Shown: one piece after another, positions 1 through 8,957 of the stretch | Numbering within the stretch: the first letter of the stretch is position 1 | How the letters are laid out: every line of letters starts with the position of its first letter | From: Paraglaciecola arctica BSs20135 | GTDB taxonomy: Bacteria > Pseudomonadota > Gammaproteobacteria > Enterobacterales > Alteromonadaceae | NCBI RefSeq assembly: GCF_000314995.1 | Contig: NZ_BAEO01000027.1 | Span: 1 to 64,000, forward strand | DNA: 64,000 nt | Direction of reading: 5' to 3' | Notes under the pieces: generated by a model | Seen by the model: only the letters and a program-made list of their open reading frames with translations | What the model was told of the DNA's origin: nothing | Database searches by the model: none | Program-made: the position numbers and the translations under genes

Positions 1-959
1 CGGCAGTACAGACCGGCGACCTTGAAGTTATCTCATTATTATTAGAGTTGGGTGCTGATGTTAATGCACATCCAGTGAGATCTGATCTGACTGCGTTGTA
101 TTTTGCGTCTAAAAGTCAGTGCTGCCCAGAGATCGTCAAGCTGCTAATCTCTGCCGGGGTAAATTTAAACGTCAGATATATCAACTCCACCTTAATAGCT
201 CATTTGTGCTATTCATTTGATAGTAGAGAAGTCAAATGCCTCAATAACAAACAGTACGAAATACTCCAATTGTTTTTAGATCATGGAGTTGATACAAAAA
301 CAACAGGAAAAGATGATCCAAATTCCTTATATGACAGTGCAATTGCATCCAATGACATAAGAACAGTTAGACTATTATTAACTCATAAAGTGAAGCTTAC
401 TCAGGCGAGAACGTATGATGCTGCGTGTGAGGCGGCATCTAAAGGAAATTATGAAGTATTGAAACTGTTGTTGGAATATAAATTTAAGCCAACTCCTAAA
501 AAAAATAGAGGCCATAGAGGTCAAGGTGTCTTGCAATCAGCTATTTATGGAGGCCACGAAAATATTGTACGACTTTTACTTGAATATGGAGCAACCATAG
601 AAGAACCTACTCACCCAAGCGGCGATTATTACCCTGCCAATGTATATGCAGCAGCAAAAATCAACTCGACAAAAATCATGAAGCTTCTTTTGGAGGCGGG
701 GTCAAATCCCGATGGCGGTGTTAGACAAAAGCCACTAATAGATATACATCCTTTAACATTAGCTGTAATCAATCATAATTCAGACATAGTCGAAATGTTA
801 ATACAGTACGGGGCAAATCCATCACCTGTAGATTACTTCCTAATAGAGGGAGAGGAGTTTAATTACTCTAAAAAAACCCCTTTAGATATATCTATTGAGA
901 AAGAGTTTTCCAATATAACCGAAATATTAATAACAAATGGTGCACAAAGTTCCGAATAA
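1..959 (+). CDS. Ankyrin-repeat protein, 5' end outside window
   Basis: The frame is already open at the left edge: translation from base 3 reads through an ankyrin helix pair before the TTG at 48, so 48 is not a true start and the N-terminus lies outside the window. What is visible is a series of roughly 33-residue ankyrin units with the usual LLL..GA/GAN pattern (for example ISLLLELGADVN, VRLLLEYGAT, MKLLLEAGSNPDG, VEMLIQYGANP). No signal peptide or catalytic domain is visible. Ankyrin stacks are protein-interaction scaffolds, so no specific role can be assigned. It is AT-rich. Sure about the fold, not about function. Confidence 0.85.
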   Translation, partial: AVQTGDLEVISLLLELGADVNAHPVRSDLTALYFASKSQCCPEIVKLLISAGVNLNVRYINSTLIAHLCYSFDSREVKCLNNKQYEILQLFLDHGVDTKTTGKDDPNSLYDSAIASNDIRTVRLLLTHKVKLTQARTYDAACEAASKGNYEVLKLLLEYKFKPTPKKNRGHRGQGVLQSAIYGGHENIVRLLLEYGATIEEPTHPSGDYYPANVYAAAKINSTKIMKLLLEAGSNPDGGVRQKPLIDIHPLTLAVINHNSDIVEMLIQYGANPSPVDYFLIEGEEFNYSKKTPLDISIEKEFSNITEILITNGAQSSE

Positions 960-1082
960 CATTGCAGTACTTTCGTATAAACCTAAAGCAGACACCCATT
1001 CTAGTAAATTAAGGTTACGTCAATATAATTCATAGCAATAAACAAGTGTTGGCTTCCTTAGAACATAGCACTTCTTGATGTT

Positions 1083-1110
1083 TGAGTAGAAAAGGAATAA
1101 TTTTTACTCA
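1083..1110. promoter_or_regulatory. Inverted repeat at the brnT start, candidate BrnA operator
   Basis: TGAGTA at 1083-1088 and its exact complement TACTCA at 1105-1110 flank a 16-base centre that contains the AAGGA ribosome-binding site of brnT. An A-run and a T-run extend the symmetry inward. BrnTA modules are known to be repressed by their antitoxin complex, so this position fits an autoregulatory operator. The assignment is inference from location and symmetry only. Confidence 0.35.
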
Positions 1111-1376
1111 TGCGCGAATTCGAATATGACATTTCTAAAAGCCTTAGCAATGAAGTTAAACACGGAATTTCATTTGATGCTGCGCAGAACCTGTGGAGTG
1201 ATCCGGAAGCGATCACATTGAAAGCTGACGAACATGGTGAAATTGGGTATTTGTTGTTCGCTAAACTATACAATAAACATTGGTCGGCAATATTCACCTA
1301 TAGGCAATTGAAAATTAGAATTATATCTGTGAGACGTTCCAGAAAAAATGAGGTTAATGTCTACGAAAGCAACTGA
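1110..1376 (+). CDS. brnT: BrnT family type II toxin (ribonuclease)
   Basis: 88 residues, the normal length of BrnT. It begins MREFEYDISKSLSNEVKHG, matching the BrnT pattern of an N-terminal F-E-(W/Y)-D, then S-N..KHGISF, and ends with the basic RIISVRRSRKNEVNVYE block that carries the residues of the BrnT RNase fold. BrnT toxins are RelE-like ribonucleases that stop translation and are neutralised by BrnA. The 3' end overlaps the downstream antitoxin gene by 29 bases, the usual toxin-first order for this family. An AAGGA box lies upstream of the ATG. Confidence 0.88.
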   Translation: MREFEYDISKSLSNEVKHGISFDAAQNLWSDPEAITLKADEHGEIGYLLFAKLYNKHWSAIFTYRQLKIRIISVRRSRKNEVNVYESN

Positions 1377-1620
1377 GTTTGATCGTAAATTTGATGAAAA
1401 TCAAGAAGATATACTTGAGCACTTCGATTTATCGACGGCTACTCGTATTAATTATAAACAGAAACGAATCAACGTTGATTTTCCTGAATGGGTCGTAAAC
1501 TCGCTAGATCGAGAGGCGAGCAGAATAGGAGTCACTCGACAATCCATAATTAAGATGTGGTTAGTTGAGAGGTTAGAAGCCCAGGAGGCTAATAAAAACA
1601 CGAAGACGGATAATTCATAA
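1348..1620 (+). CDS. brnA: BrnA family antitoxin
   Basis: 90 residues (87 if the second in-frame ATG at 1357 is used; it cannot be decided from the sequence). The C-terminal half, INVDFPEWVVNSLDREASR followed by GVTRQSIIKMWLVERLE, is the ribbon-helix-helix domain typical of BrnA, which both neutralises BrnT and binds the operon promoter. The N-terminal half is acidic, as expected for a toxin-wrapping segment. It overlaps brnT, so the two are co-translated. The module sits alone between an ankyrin gene and the next operon, as mobile stabilisation modules often do. Confidence 0.85.
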   Translation: MRLMSTKATEFDRKFDENQEDILEHFDLSTATRINYKQKRINVDFPEWVVNSLDREASRIGVTRQSIIKMWLVERLEAQEANKNTKTDNS

Positions 1621-1775
1621 GAGCGGTGAATTACCGTTTATGTAAGGTGTTAACCTTGCTAAATAGCTAGCTGATTTGCTTAGTCAAAATCGTCAAAAAT
1701 CAAATTCTCTAACCATTAGCTTGCCTGCAAGTGCCCAGCGTTATAGCTATTAGAACTCAGCCGTTATTCAACTTC

Positions 1776-1805
1776 TCGCTCATACTTACCCAAAAGTATG
1801 AGCGA
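1776..1805. terminator. 12-bp hairpin after the amidotransferase gene
   Basis: TCGCTCATACTT (1776-1787) and AAGTATGAGCGA (1794-1805) form a perfect 12-bp stem with a 6-base loop, 11 bases beyond the minus-strand stop codon at 1817. There is no clear U-run, so it could be a terminator or an mRNA-end stabiliser for the araC-amidotransferase transcript. Confidence 0.5.
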
Positions 1806-1816
1806 ATAAGCCTAAA

Positions 1817-2641
1817 TTAACGAAGTTGATCCAACCAATTTTTGATTTCTAAGCCGCGTATATTGCCATCTAGAATGTCTTGGTCAATGCCTAGAAGCCA
1901 GCCTGAAGTTTTGTTGTCAGGATCTGCTTCCAGTGTTCTGATGTGTTTCATGAAAAAGCTATAATCTTCCTCGGTGTTAATAAACCCTTGGTTGATCATG
2001 TCTTTTTTATACAGTTCAAATAGCATTCGCAATTGCGTCACGTCGAATTCGGGGTGATATTGAACGCCCCAAACCTCTGAGTTTTCTATAGGAATAATCG
2101 CACCTTGTACTGCACTGTGTTTATTACCGCACAATAAAGTGGCAGTTTTTGGCAGTTCGGTTACTTCATCATAGTGAATGCAAGGGGCATCATAAAAAAT
2201 CGGCTTGCCTTGCAGAAAGGCATGTTCAGTACCTTCAGGTGTTAAATGTATTTTTCGTGCGACACCTAATTCTCGTCCATTTTCGCTGGGGCCTACTTTA
2301 CCTCCCGCGGCTATTGCGGCTATCTGAAGCCCCCAGCAGCTACCTAAGATTGGTTTGCCTGTTTTGGCAAAATCAATTAACAAATCAATTTGATTTGTTA
2401 CCTCAGCAGTACTATCGAATGCCCTTAGGCTCGAACCAGAAATAACCATTCCGGCATAATCACTGAAACTTTTCCCCTGAGGGACTTTTTCGCCATCGGC
2501 TGCATTAACAATATCAATTTCAACTTGCGGATCGAAGAAACGAATGGCTCTGGTATACACTTCGGAGGCGGTTCCTACACCTATTTTTCTGGCTTTTTCC
2601 TGCACATCTAATGGGTTGCCTTCCATCATTAATATTCGCAC
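1817..2641 (-). CDS. Class I glutamine amidotransferase-like protein
   Basis: 274 residues, GTG start at 2641 preceded by TAGGAG. It is a stand-alone type 1 glutamine amidotransferase fold: the nucleophile is Cys102 in GSCWGLQ and the dyad His196/Glu198 is in YHPEFD. The family hydrolyses glutamine or a gamma-glutamyl substrate. There is no fused synthetase domain, so the acceptor reaction is unknown. It resembles the GMP-synthase-like stand-alone group more than PuuD. Only 12 bases separate it from the upstream araC gene, so they are probably one transcript. A role linked to the neighbouring carrier and receptor genes is possible but not shown. Confidence 0.8.
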   Translation of the reverse strand: MRILMMEGNPLDVQEKARKIGVGTASEVYTRAIRFFDPQVEIDIVNAADGEKVPQGKSFSDYAGMVISGSSLRAFDSTAEVTNQIDLLIDFAKTGKPILGSCWGLQIAAIAAGGKVGPSENGRELGVARKIHLTPEGTEHAFLQGKPIFYDAPCIHYDEVTELPKTATLLCGNKHSAVQGAIIPIENSEVWGVQYHPEFDVTQLRMLFELYKKDMINQGFINTEEDYSFFMKHIRTLEADPDNKTSGWLLGIDQDILDGNIRGLEIKNWLDQLR

Positions 2642-2653
2642 TAGTACTTTCTC

Positions 2654-3634
2654 CTAACTTGCGGAAACCATTCCCGTCATCATTTTTCTGTATGTTCTTG
2701 GACTGACACCAAACCACCTTAAAAAGGCTCGCGAAAAGGTACTGTGTTCAGAATACCCAAGCTTTAAGGCCATTTGTGCTAATGAAACATTTTTTGCTAA
2801 GGTCAATTCTCTAGATGCAAGATCCATCCGGCAATCATCCAACAAACTTTGATAAGACTTACCTTCAGCCATTAATTTTCGGCGTAGGGTGCGAGTTGAC
2901 AGGCAAAGTTCATTAGCCACAAATCCTTGGTTAACATCAGTTTCAAGTAAGGCGTTGTAAATAACGTATTTTGCTCGGTCAATAAAAAGCATTTTGCGAT
3001 TTTTTTGCGAGTAACGTTTTAAAAGTTCTGCAATTTCAGATTGTGAAGTAATGTTTTCGTGATTCAAAGGTTTTGCGAGGAACTTAGCAGGGAAAATAAT
3101 TTCGTTAACACTAGATGAGTAGATGACAGGTACATGTAAATGTCGGTGTAATTCAGCGTTAGCCTCGGTTTTAGGTGCTTCTATGCATATTTTGGCTTGG
3201 GAGAATAAATCTACAGATGCTGATTTTAAAAAGTTTGCAAAAATACTGAGGGTATAAAGTGCGTCTTGTTCTCTTGGCCAAATATTGGGGTCTAATACTT
3301 TGTAAACCAATCGAGCCGTATCGTCATTAACATCTAATTTCATCAAAGTGGCATCTTGAATGAGAGGATAAAACCGGCATAACCAATGAAGTCCCATGCC
3401 AAGGGTCTTAGCATTCATTGCCACTTTTCCTAAAATTCCTCTAGATAGGTAATTACAGGAACCGCCTACAAGCCAGGCTAGGTGGGGCTTTTCGGCATCT
3501 TTAGCTGCTTGCTCTAGCGAGCCAACAAACTCGCTTAATGGCATTTGGGTATCATTTTTATATTGGTCTATTTTTTCTGGCATCCACACTTGCCAATCGT
3601 CTAATACAGCAGTAGTCACTAAAGGTGTTGTCAT
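2654..3634 (-). CDS. AraC family transcriptional regulator, effector-binding N-domain
   Basis: 326 residues. The N-terminal two thirds look like the arabinose-binding-type sensor domain found in OruR/ArgR-like AraC regulators; the C-terminal 100 residues hold two helix-turn-helix units (GFVANELCLSTRTLRRKL and MALKLGYSEHSTFSRAFLRW, ending FGVSPRTYRK). It is divergent from the MFS gene at 3829 across a 194-bp AT-rich gap and leads into the amidotransferase gene, so it most likely controls one or both. A second regulator of the same architecture sits at 5078. The effector is unknown. Confidence 0.85.
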   Translation of the reverse strand: MTTPLVTTAVLDDWQVWMPEKIDQYKNDTQMPLSEFVGSLEQAAKDAEKPHLAWLVGGSCNYLSRGILGKVAMNAKTLGMGLHWLCRFYPLIQDATLMKLDVNDDTARLVYKVLDPNIWPREQDALYTLSIFANFLKSASVDLFSQAKICIEAPKTEANAELHRHLHVPVIYSSSVNEIIFPAKFLAKPLNHENITSQSEIAELLKRYSQKNRKMLFIDRAKYVIYNALLETDVNQGFVANELCLSTRTLRRKLMAEGKSYQSLLDDCRMDLASRELTLAKNVSLAQMALKLGYSEHSTFSRAFLRWFGVSPRTYRKMMTGMVSAS

Positions 3635-3828
3635 TATTATTATCCTAGTGCTTATAAAATGTCCTATTTACACTAAATAAATTCAGTCGATATAAATAAC
3701 CTTTAGCAATCAATAAATACTCTATTAGTATCAATTGTTAAGTATTTGACCAAAAATATCGACAATTCGTCCTAAGTTGCCAAGTTTCTTGATTTGAATC
3801 ATGACATCGTTATTAAAAAGAGGTAGTC

Positions 3829-4998
3829 ATGCAAAAAAATAATAATATTGATTTTAATTCGAATGGAGTAGTTGCTTCAGGTGTCATTCTTGGCACCATT
3901 GGCGTTTTATCTTTTATTGTGCAACCTGGCTTAGTACAAGGCTTTGTCACCGAAATAGGACTTTCAGAAGCCGACGCCAATGCTTTGGCTTTTGATGAAA
4001 TGCTGGGAGTGGCTATTGCTACTTTTGTTACATCATTTGTAAAAACAAGATTTAGTTGGCGACATATTCTAGTAGTGGCGCTGTCTTTTGCGATGATTGG
4101 TAACTTGTTTTCTGCCTTTGCTATTAAATCTCCAGAATTTCTGTCATCAGCAAGATTTCTTGCGGGCTTGGGGGAAGGTTCAATTATATCCTTGAGTTTT
4201 ACTATTGTAGGGTTAACCAAACGGGTTGAAAGAAATCTGGCAGCATATTTAACCTTGTTACTCACCTATGGAGCTTTAGGATTATGGCTAATGCCAAAAG
4301 CCTTTGATGTGTTAGGGATACAAGGCATATTTCTTGTGTGGGCTTTGCTAACGGCTTTTAGTTTTTATCTCGTAAAATTTATCCCTAGTGCATCAGATCA
4401 CGTTGACCATTCGGAATCGGAATCATTGGACATGCCTGTGTCCATTCGATTTCTCGCTCTTTTGGGGGTGTTATTGTTTAATTTGGCTATTGGTGTTGCC
4501 TGGGCGAATTTATTTTTAATTGGTATGGAAATCGAACCCAATGAGCAAGCCATTGCAAACGCGTTGTTAATTTCGCAATTTGTGGCCATTCTTGGGGCTT
4601 TAATTCCTGTTTTTATGGAGCGTCGTTTAGGTTTGTTCAAGCCTATTGCACTGACACTGTTTGCGAGTTCTATTTTTATTGCATTACTGTTAGATAATCC
4701 GAGTCTGACGATATTTGTCATAGCCGTCAGCGGCTTTAACTTTATGTGGAATTTTGGACTTCCTTTTGTATTAAGTGGGGTAGGTAACCTTGATAAAAAA
4801 GGCCATATGATTAGCCTTGCGATTGCATTACAAATGACCGGCTTAGGATTTGGTCCTTTCTTTGCCGCAATAATATTGGGCAATGATGGAAGTTTTTATG
4901 ATGTGGAGATATTCGTAATTACACTTTATTTATTAAGCGCAATACCACTTTTATTCGCATTAAAAGCCCATAAAAATAAGTTAAGTACTCAACTTTGA
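3829..4998 (+). CDS. Major facilitator superfamily transporter
   Basis: 389 residues with about twelve hydrophobic segments and no signal peptide, the size and layout of an MFS carrier in the inner membrane. A good ribosome-binding site (AGAGGTAG) precedes the ATG. The basic loop KTRFSWRHILVV between early helices is the usual MFS position. The substrate cannot be read from sequence. It lies between two AraC regulators and upstream of a TonB receptor, which suggests inner-membrane passage of the compound the receptor imports. Confidence 0.8.
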   Translation: MQKNNNIDFNSNGVVASGVILGTIGVLSFIVQPGLVQGFVTEIGLSEADANALAFDEMLGVAIATFVTSFVKTRFSWRHILVVALSFAMIGNLFSAFAIKSPEFLSSARFLAGLGEGSIISLSFTIVGLTKRVERNLAAYLTLLLTYGALGLWLMPKAFDVLGIQGIFLVWALLTAFSFYLVKFIPSASDHVDHSESESLDMPVSIRFLALLGVLLFNLAIGVAWANLFLIGMEIEPNEQAIANALLISQFVAILGALIPVFMERRLGLFKPIALTLFASSIFIALLLDNPSLTIFVIAVSGFNFMWNFGLPFVLSGVGNLDKKGHMISLAIALQMTGLGFGPFFAAIILGNDGSFYDVEIFVITLYLLSAIPLLFALKAHKNKLSTQL

Positions 4999-5077
4999 TA
5001 ATTAACTTTTAACTTGGCTTACGTGTGGTGTTTGGCGTATTGTTTAGGTACCTTTTTGCATATTAAAAAGATGCCTT

Positions 5078-6103
5078 TTGCAAAATTATAAAGCAAAACT
5101 AGAACCACAAATTTGGTCAAGCGTGCTCAGAAGTTTATTGTTACCACTTGCTGAGCATGGTGTTGATACGCAGAAATTATTGATTGAATGCGGAATTGAT
5201 ATACAAGAACTCGAGCTGACTAGTGGGCAAATCCCTTTGTCTCGTTATATTAATTTTATGAACAGGGCATCTGAAGAGACAGAGGATAGGTTACTTGGGA
5301 TCAAACTATCCAAGTCTACTGGTCCCGAACTTTTAGGTGCTCTAGGGTTTCTCTTTTTATCTTCCCGAAACCTTTTTGAGGGGTTAAATGCGATTTGCCA
5401 TTACCAAAACTTGTTTCAGGAATCTACCCACATGGCGCTTGAAAAAAATGGTCAATACTATTTTTTTCGATATGACATTTATGGATTAGGCTCGCTGGAT
5501 ACACGTATTGATATTGAATTCAGTATTGCTTTTACTGCTCGTTTAATTCGCCTTTATTCGAATAATGACGTGAAACCTTTAAAGATTGAGTTCAGACATG
5601 CCCCATCGGACTTAACAAAAAAATATCAACAATTGTTGTCTGTACCTTGTGACTTTAACCAAGACATCAATGGCATCTATATACGTGCTGAAGACGCTAG
5701 GTTTAAAGGCCGTAGATTTGATGCTGAATTAACTCGAATTTTGGAAAATTATCTGGATGCCGATCTTGCATCTAAAAATGCTGTTAATTTATTTTCAGAT
5801 CAAGTTAAACGCGCAATTATTGATACACAGGGGCAAGACTTTCCAACCGCAGAGCTCATAGCCAACAGACTTGGGGTATCTATACCTACTTTTTACAGAA
5901 GGCTCAAATCAGAAAAGGTGTCATTTAAAGCCATTATAGATGAACAATATTTTGAGTTTGCTAGGCAATACCTCGCGAGTACACAATTGAATGTTTATCA
6001 AATTGGCCATCTATTGGGTTTTTCAACTTCATCTTCGTTTATCAGAGCTTTCAAAAAGTGGAGTGGGGGCAAAAGCCCACTTAATTATAGAAAGTCAATA
6101 TAG
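5078..6103 (+). CDS. AraC family transcriptional regulator
   Basis: 341 residues from a TTG at 5078; no in-frame ATG lies just upstream because the ATG at 5071 runs into a stop at once. The N-terminal domain (about residues 15-200) is the arabinose-binding-like sensor type, and the C-terminus carries the AraC DNA-binding domain (LIANRLGVSIPTFYRRL, then YQIGHLLGFSTSSSFIRAF and the closing SPLNYRKS). It is followed on the same strand by the TonB receptor gene, so it is the obvious candidate regulator of the receptor-ferredoxin-sulfatase set. It shares domain order with the regulator at 2654-3634. Confidence 0.83.
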   Translation: MQNYKAKLEPQIWSSVLRSLLLPLAEHGVDTQKLLIECGIDIQELELTSGQIPLSRYINFMNRASEETEDRLLGIKLSKSTGPELLGALGFLFLSSRNLFEGLNAICHYQNLFQESTHMALEKNGQYYFFRYDIYGLGSLDTRIDIEFSIAFTARLIRLYSNNDVKPLKIEFRHAPSDLTKKYQQLLSVPCDFNQDINGIYIRAEDARFKGRRFDAELTRILENYLDADLASKNAVNLFSDQVKRAIIDTQGQDFPTAELIANRLGVSIPTFYRRLKSEKVSFKAIIDEQYFEFARQYLASTQLNVYQIGHLLGFSTSSSFIRAFKKWSGGKSPLNYRKSI

Positions 6104-6227
6104 GGGGCAACAGGCCTTGGTTTTTTTGTCAAAACTATTCTGTCCTCATATGCTAAGTACAATTTCAGAACAAATGAGTATGTTAGAGCCTCAAAAAAAA
6201 CTAAAACTGCACATCCGAGGCACAGAT

Positions 6228-8534
6228 ATGAAACTCAACTCAACATCCAAGTACGTTGCTTTAGCATTAGGCCTGACTATAACGGGTCAAACATATGCAC
6301 AAGAAAACAGTGATGAAACACAAAGCACTGGAATTTTTGAAAAAATCCAAGTCACAGCAACAAAACGAACAGAGTCAATTCAGGACGTACCCGTCTCTGT
6401 TTCTGCTCTTTCTGGTGAGCAGCTTGATGCGCTAGGGTTATCAGACAACGCGGAAATAACCCAGCAAATACCCAATTTTCAAGTGAATGCTTGGTCACCA
6501 CAAATTACTATATTCAACTTGCGCGGTGTTTCGCAAAATAACTTTGTGGATAACCTAGAGGCGCCAATAGCGGTGTATCAGGATGAAGCTTATGTTTCTA
6601 GTATGAATGCTATTTCCGGTCAAATGTTTGATATTGAACGAGTGGAAGTGTTAAGGGGCCCTCAAGGAACTTTATTCGGACGAAATGCCACAGGCGGCTT
6701 AGTTCACTACATTAGTCGCGGGGCGGAGGATGATTTTACGTCGGGTTACCTTGAAGCATCGGTAGGTTCTTATAATAGACAAAGTCTAGAAGGTGCAATA
6801 GGCGGAGAAATTACAGATAACGTTAGAGGGCGAGTAGCCTTTCGCCACGAGACTGCAGATGGCTACATTAAAGCTATGACCGATGGCCCAGAAGGCATTG
6901 ACCCAAGAGCAATAGGTGGAGCAGACGGTTATGGCGTAAGAGCTACATTAGAAGCAGATTTGTCTGATACCTTGTTAGCTGAATTTATCTTCAAATTCTC
7001 AAAAGACGATGATGTGCCAACCGGTGGATATGTATTTGAAAACTGTGATTTTGATGCCGATGAACTCTGCCCGGTTGATGCTTCTGGAAGAGCCATAGTT
7101 ACTGGTGGTGTCGTCTCTGGTGACCCCCATGTGCATATGAGCGATACGCGAGGCTTCCTTAATCGAGAAACGACCAGTGCAACACTTAAGTTAACCAAGG
7201 AATTTGATGATATGGAGTTGGTTTCTATCACAAATTATTTGAGCCTAGAAAAGTCTTATTTGGAAGATGGCGATGCTTTTCCGGCTCCTATCGTTGTGTT
7301 TGGCCAAGATATGGAGTTGAATCAGTTTTCACAAGAGTTGCGTTTATCAGGTAATACCGACACCTTACAATGGCAAGTAGGTGGTTATTATATGGACGTG
7401 GAAATGGATGCCGATGCGCTGACTATTGGTGCGCCAAATATTGACCTTTCTTTTGACCTTTTTGAAGCGGGTATTATTTCTGCGCCAACGGTTTTTGATG
7501 ATTTTCCCTTCGACGGTCGTTCTGACCGAGAATATAATCTCACAGTTGAAAATATGTCTATTTTTGGGCAAATCGATTACGAATTGGCAACAGACCTAAC
7601 ACTTACCGCCGGACTCCGTTATTCGAAAGACACCAAAGAAATCGATTGGGTGGCATTTTTCTCATCAGATCAACAAACAACATCTATCCCCTATGCAGCA
7701 ACGGCTAGCAATATAAACTCGACTAACCCTAATCTGTTTAATGTTTTTGACGATGATGAAATTAATTATTCTGATTATGCTGCAAGACTGTCTTTAAATA
7801 AAAAATTCACCAAAGAAACCATGGGTTTTGTGGCCTGGAATAGAGGTATAAAAGGTGGCAATTGGACTCTTTCGTCAGGCGTATCACCGGATCGATTTGT
7901 ACATAAGCCTGAAGTCCTGAATTCTTTTGAGGTGGGTATAAAAACAGAGTTAACAAAGAATACTCGTTTGAACGCCACAACTTATTATTATGACTACACC
8001 GATTATCAAACTTTTGTTGCTATTCCACCTGGAGAAATATCAGCTAACCCACAAATCGGAAACTCTGATGCTACAGCTTATGGTGCGGAATTTGAGCTAG
8101 TGAGTTCTGTAACAGATAATTTAGATGTGTTACTTGGTCTTGCATTTAGTAACTCTGAGGTGGAAGAAATTCAAGCCGGTGCCCTTCCTGTCATCAACGC
8201 TGAATTTCCAAATGCACCTAGTGTCTCAGGTAATTATTTAGTCCGTTATTATACCGAACTTGGCGAAAACGAAATTGTGTTGCAGTTTGATGGCGCATAT
8301 TACGGCGACCAATTTCTTGAGGTAACTAATGGCCCAGGTACGGTTCAAGAAGCTTATAATATTTCTAATCTAAGTGTCACTTATCAAACTGAAAATTGGA
8401 CTATTAGTCTCGCATCAAAAAATGTGTTTGATAAAATTTATAAAGCTTATTCACTTGATTTGGGCGCACTGGGTGCAACTTCTTATTATGCCCCACCTAG
8501 AACTACTAACCTCTCAGTTAAGTATCAGTTCTAA
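6228..8534 (+). CDS. TonB-dependent outer-membrane receptor
   Basis: The open frame starts further up, but the ATG at 6228 has a GAGG site and gives a clean signal peptide (MKLNSTSKYVALALGLTI...YAQ), for a 768-residue protein. After the signal come a TonB-box-like IQVTATKR, a plug domain (VEVLRGPQGTLFGRNATGG is the plug signature) and a 22-strand-type barrel ending in phenylalanine (VKYQF). This class (the pesticin/FyuA-like receptors common in sphingomonads and Alteromonadales) takes up siderophores or poorly soluble organic substrates. Neighbouring sulfatase and redox genes point to an organic, possibly sulfated, ligand rather than iron; that is inference. Confidence 0.88.
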   Translation: MKLNSTSKYVALALGLTITGQTYAQENSDETQSTGIFEKIQVTATKRTESIQDVPVSVSALSGEQLDALGLSDNAEITQQIPNFQVNAWSPQITIFNLRGVSQNNFVDNLEAPIAVYQDEAYVSSMNAISGQMFDIERVEVLRGPQGTLFGRNATGGLVHYISRGAEDDFTSGYLEASVGSYNRQSLEGAIGGEITDNVRGRVAFRHETADGYIKAMTDGPEGIDPRAIGGADGYGVRATLEADLSDTLLAEFIFKFSKDDDVPTGGYVFENCDFDADELCPVDASGRAIVTGGVVSGDPHVHMSDTRGFLNRETTSATLKLTKEFDDMELVSITNYLSLEKSYLEDGDAFPAPIVVFGQDMELNQFSQELRLSGNTDTLQWQVGGYYMDVEMDADALTIGAPNIDLSFDLFEAGIISAPTVFDDFPFDGRSDREYNLTVENMSIFGQIDYELATDLTLTAGLRYSKDTKEIDWVAFFSSDQQTTSIPYAATASNINSTNPNLFNVFDDDEINYSDYAARLSLNKKFTKETMGFVAWNRGIKGGNWTLSSGVSPDRFVHKPEVLNSFEVGIKTELTKNTRLNATTYYYDYTDYQTFVAIPPGEISANPQIGNSDATAYGAEFELVSSVTDNLDVLLGLAFSNSEVEEIQAGALPVINAEFPNAPSVSGNYLVRYYTELGENEIVLQFDGAYYGDQFLEVTNGPGTVQEAYNISNLSVTYQTENWTISLASKNVFDKIYKAYSLDLGALGATSYYAPPRTTNLSVKYQF

Positions 8535-8627
8535 ATAAAAATCATGGAATAATATTGTGGTTACTCAGTAGCTTAATACTGATGTAACCATGTTCAATTT
8601 ATCTTTGGCCTTATGGGGAGTCTCAAT

Positions 8628-8948
8628 ATGGCAGTTGTAAAATATATAGATACAAACGACAACGTGACAGAAGTCGAAATGGAGGCTGGTGAAACAGTCA
8701 TGTCGTTAGCTGTGAATAATATGGTAGACGGCATTGTGGGGGAATGTGGGGGAGCTCAAGCTTGTGCTACCTGTCATTGTTATTTAGATGAATCACTTTC
8801 TAAGTATTTTTCTCCCAGAAGTGAAATGGAAGAGGCAATGCTCGAAGCTGCACCAGAACGCAAAGAAAGCAGTCGTTTGTCTTGTCAATTAGAGCTAAAT
8901 GACGATCTTCCTGACATTGAAGTAAGATTGCCAGCGTCTCAATACTAG
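8628..8948 (+). CDS. 2Fe-2S ferredoxin, putidaredoxin/adrenodoxin type
   Basis: 106 residues from the ATG at 8628; GGGGAG at 8615-8620 is the ribosome-binding site, so the in-frame ATG at 8613 is not the start. Cluster ligands are Cys40, Cys46 and Cys49 (C-x5-C-x2-C in GECGGAQACATC) and Cys86 (RLSCQ), the spacing of vertebrate/bacterial P450-type ferredoxins. It passes single electrons from the adjacent FAD reductase to an oxygenase. Only 9 bases separate it from that reductase gene. No P450 or Rieske oxygenase is present in the window, so its electron acceptor is encoded elsewhere. Confidence 0.93.
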   Translation: MAVVKYIDTNDNVTEVEMEAGETVMSLAVNNMVDGIVGECGGAQACATCHCYLDESLSKYFSPRSEMEEAMLEAAPERKESSRLSCQLELNDDLPDIEVRLPASQY

Positions 8949-8957
8949 GGAAACCTT

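Noticed and set aside
48-959. A complete ankyrin gene starting at 48
   Set aside because: The TTG at 48 is internal; the frame and the ankyrin pattern run unbroken to the left edge.
1817-2641. PuuD-type gamma-glutamyl-GABA hydrolase that would link to gabDT
   Set aside because: The residues around the Cys and the N-terminus fit the GMP-synthase-like stand-alone amidotransferases better, and the gene is co-directional with an AraC regulator about 10 kb from gabD.
5991-8534. An 847-residue TonB receptor starting at 5991
   Set aside because: The first 79 codons overlap the araC gene in another frame and encode no signal peptide; the ATG at 6228 has a ribosome-binding site and a proper signal.
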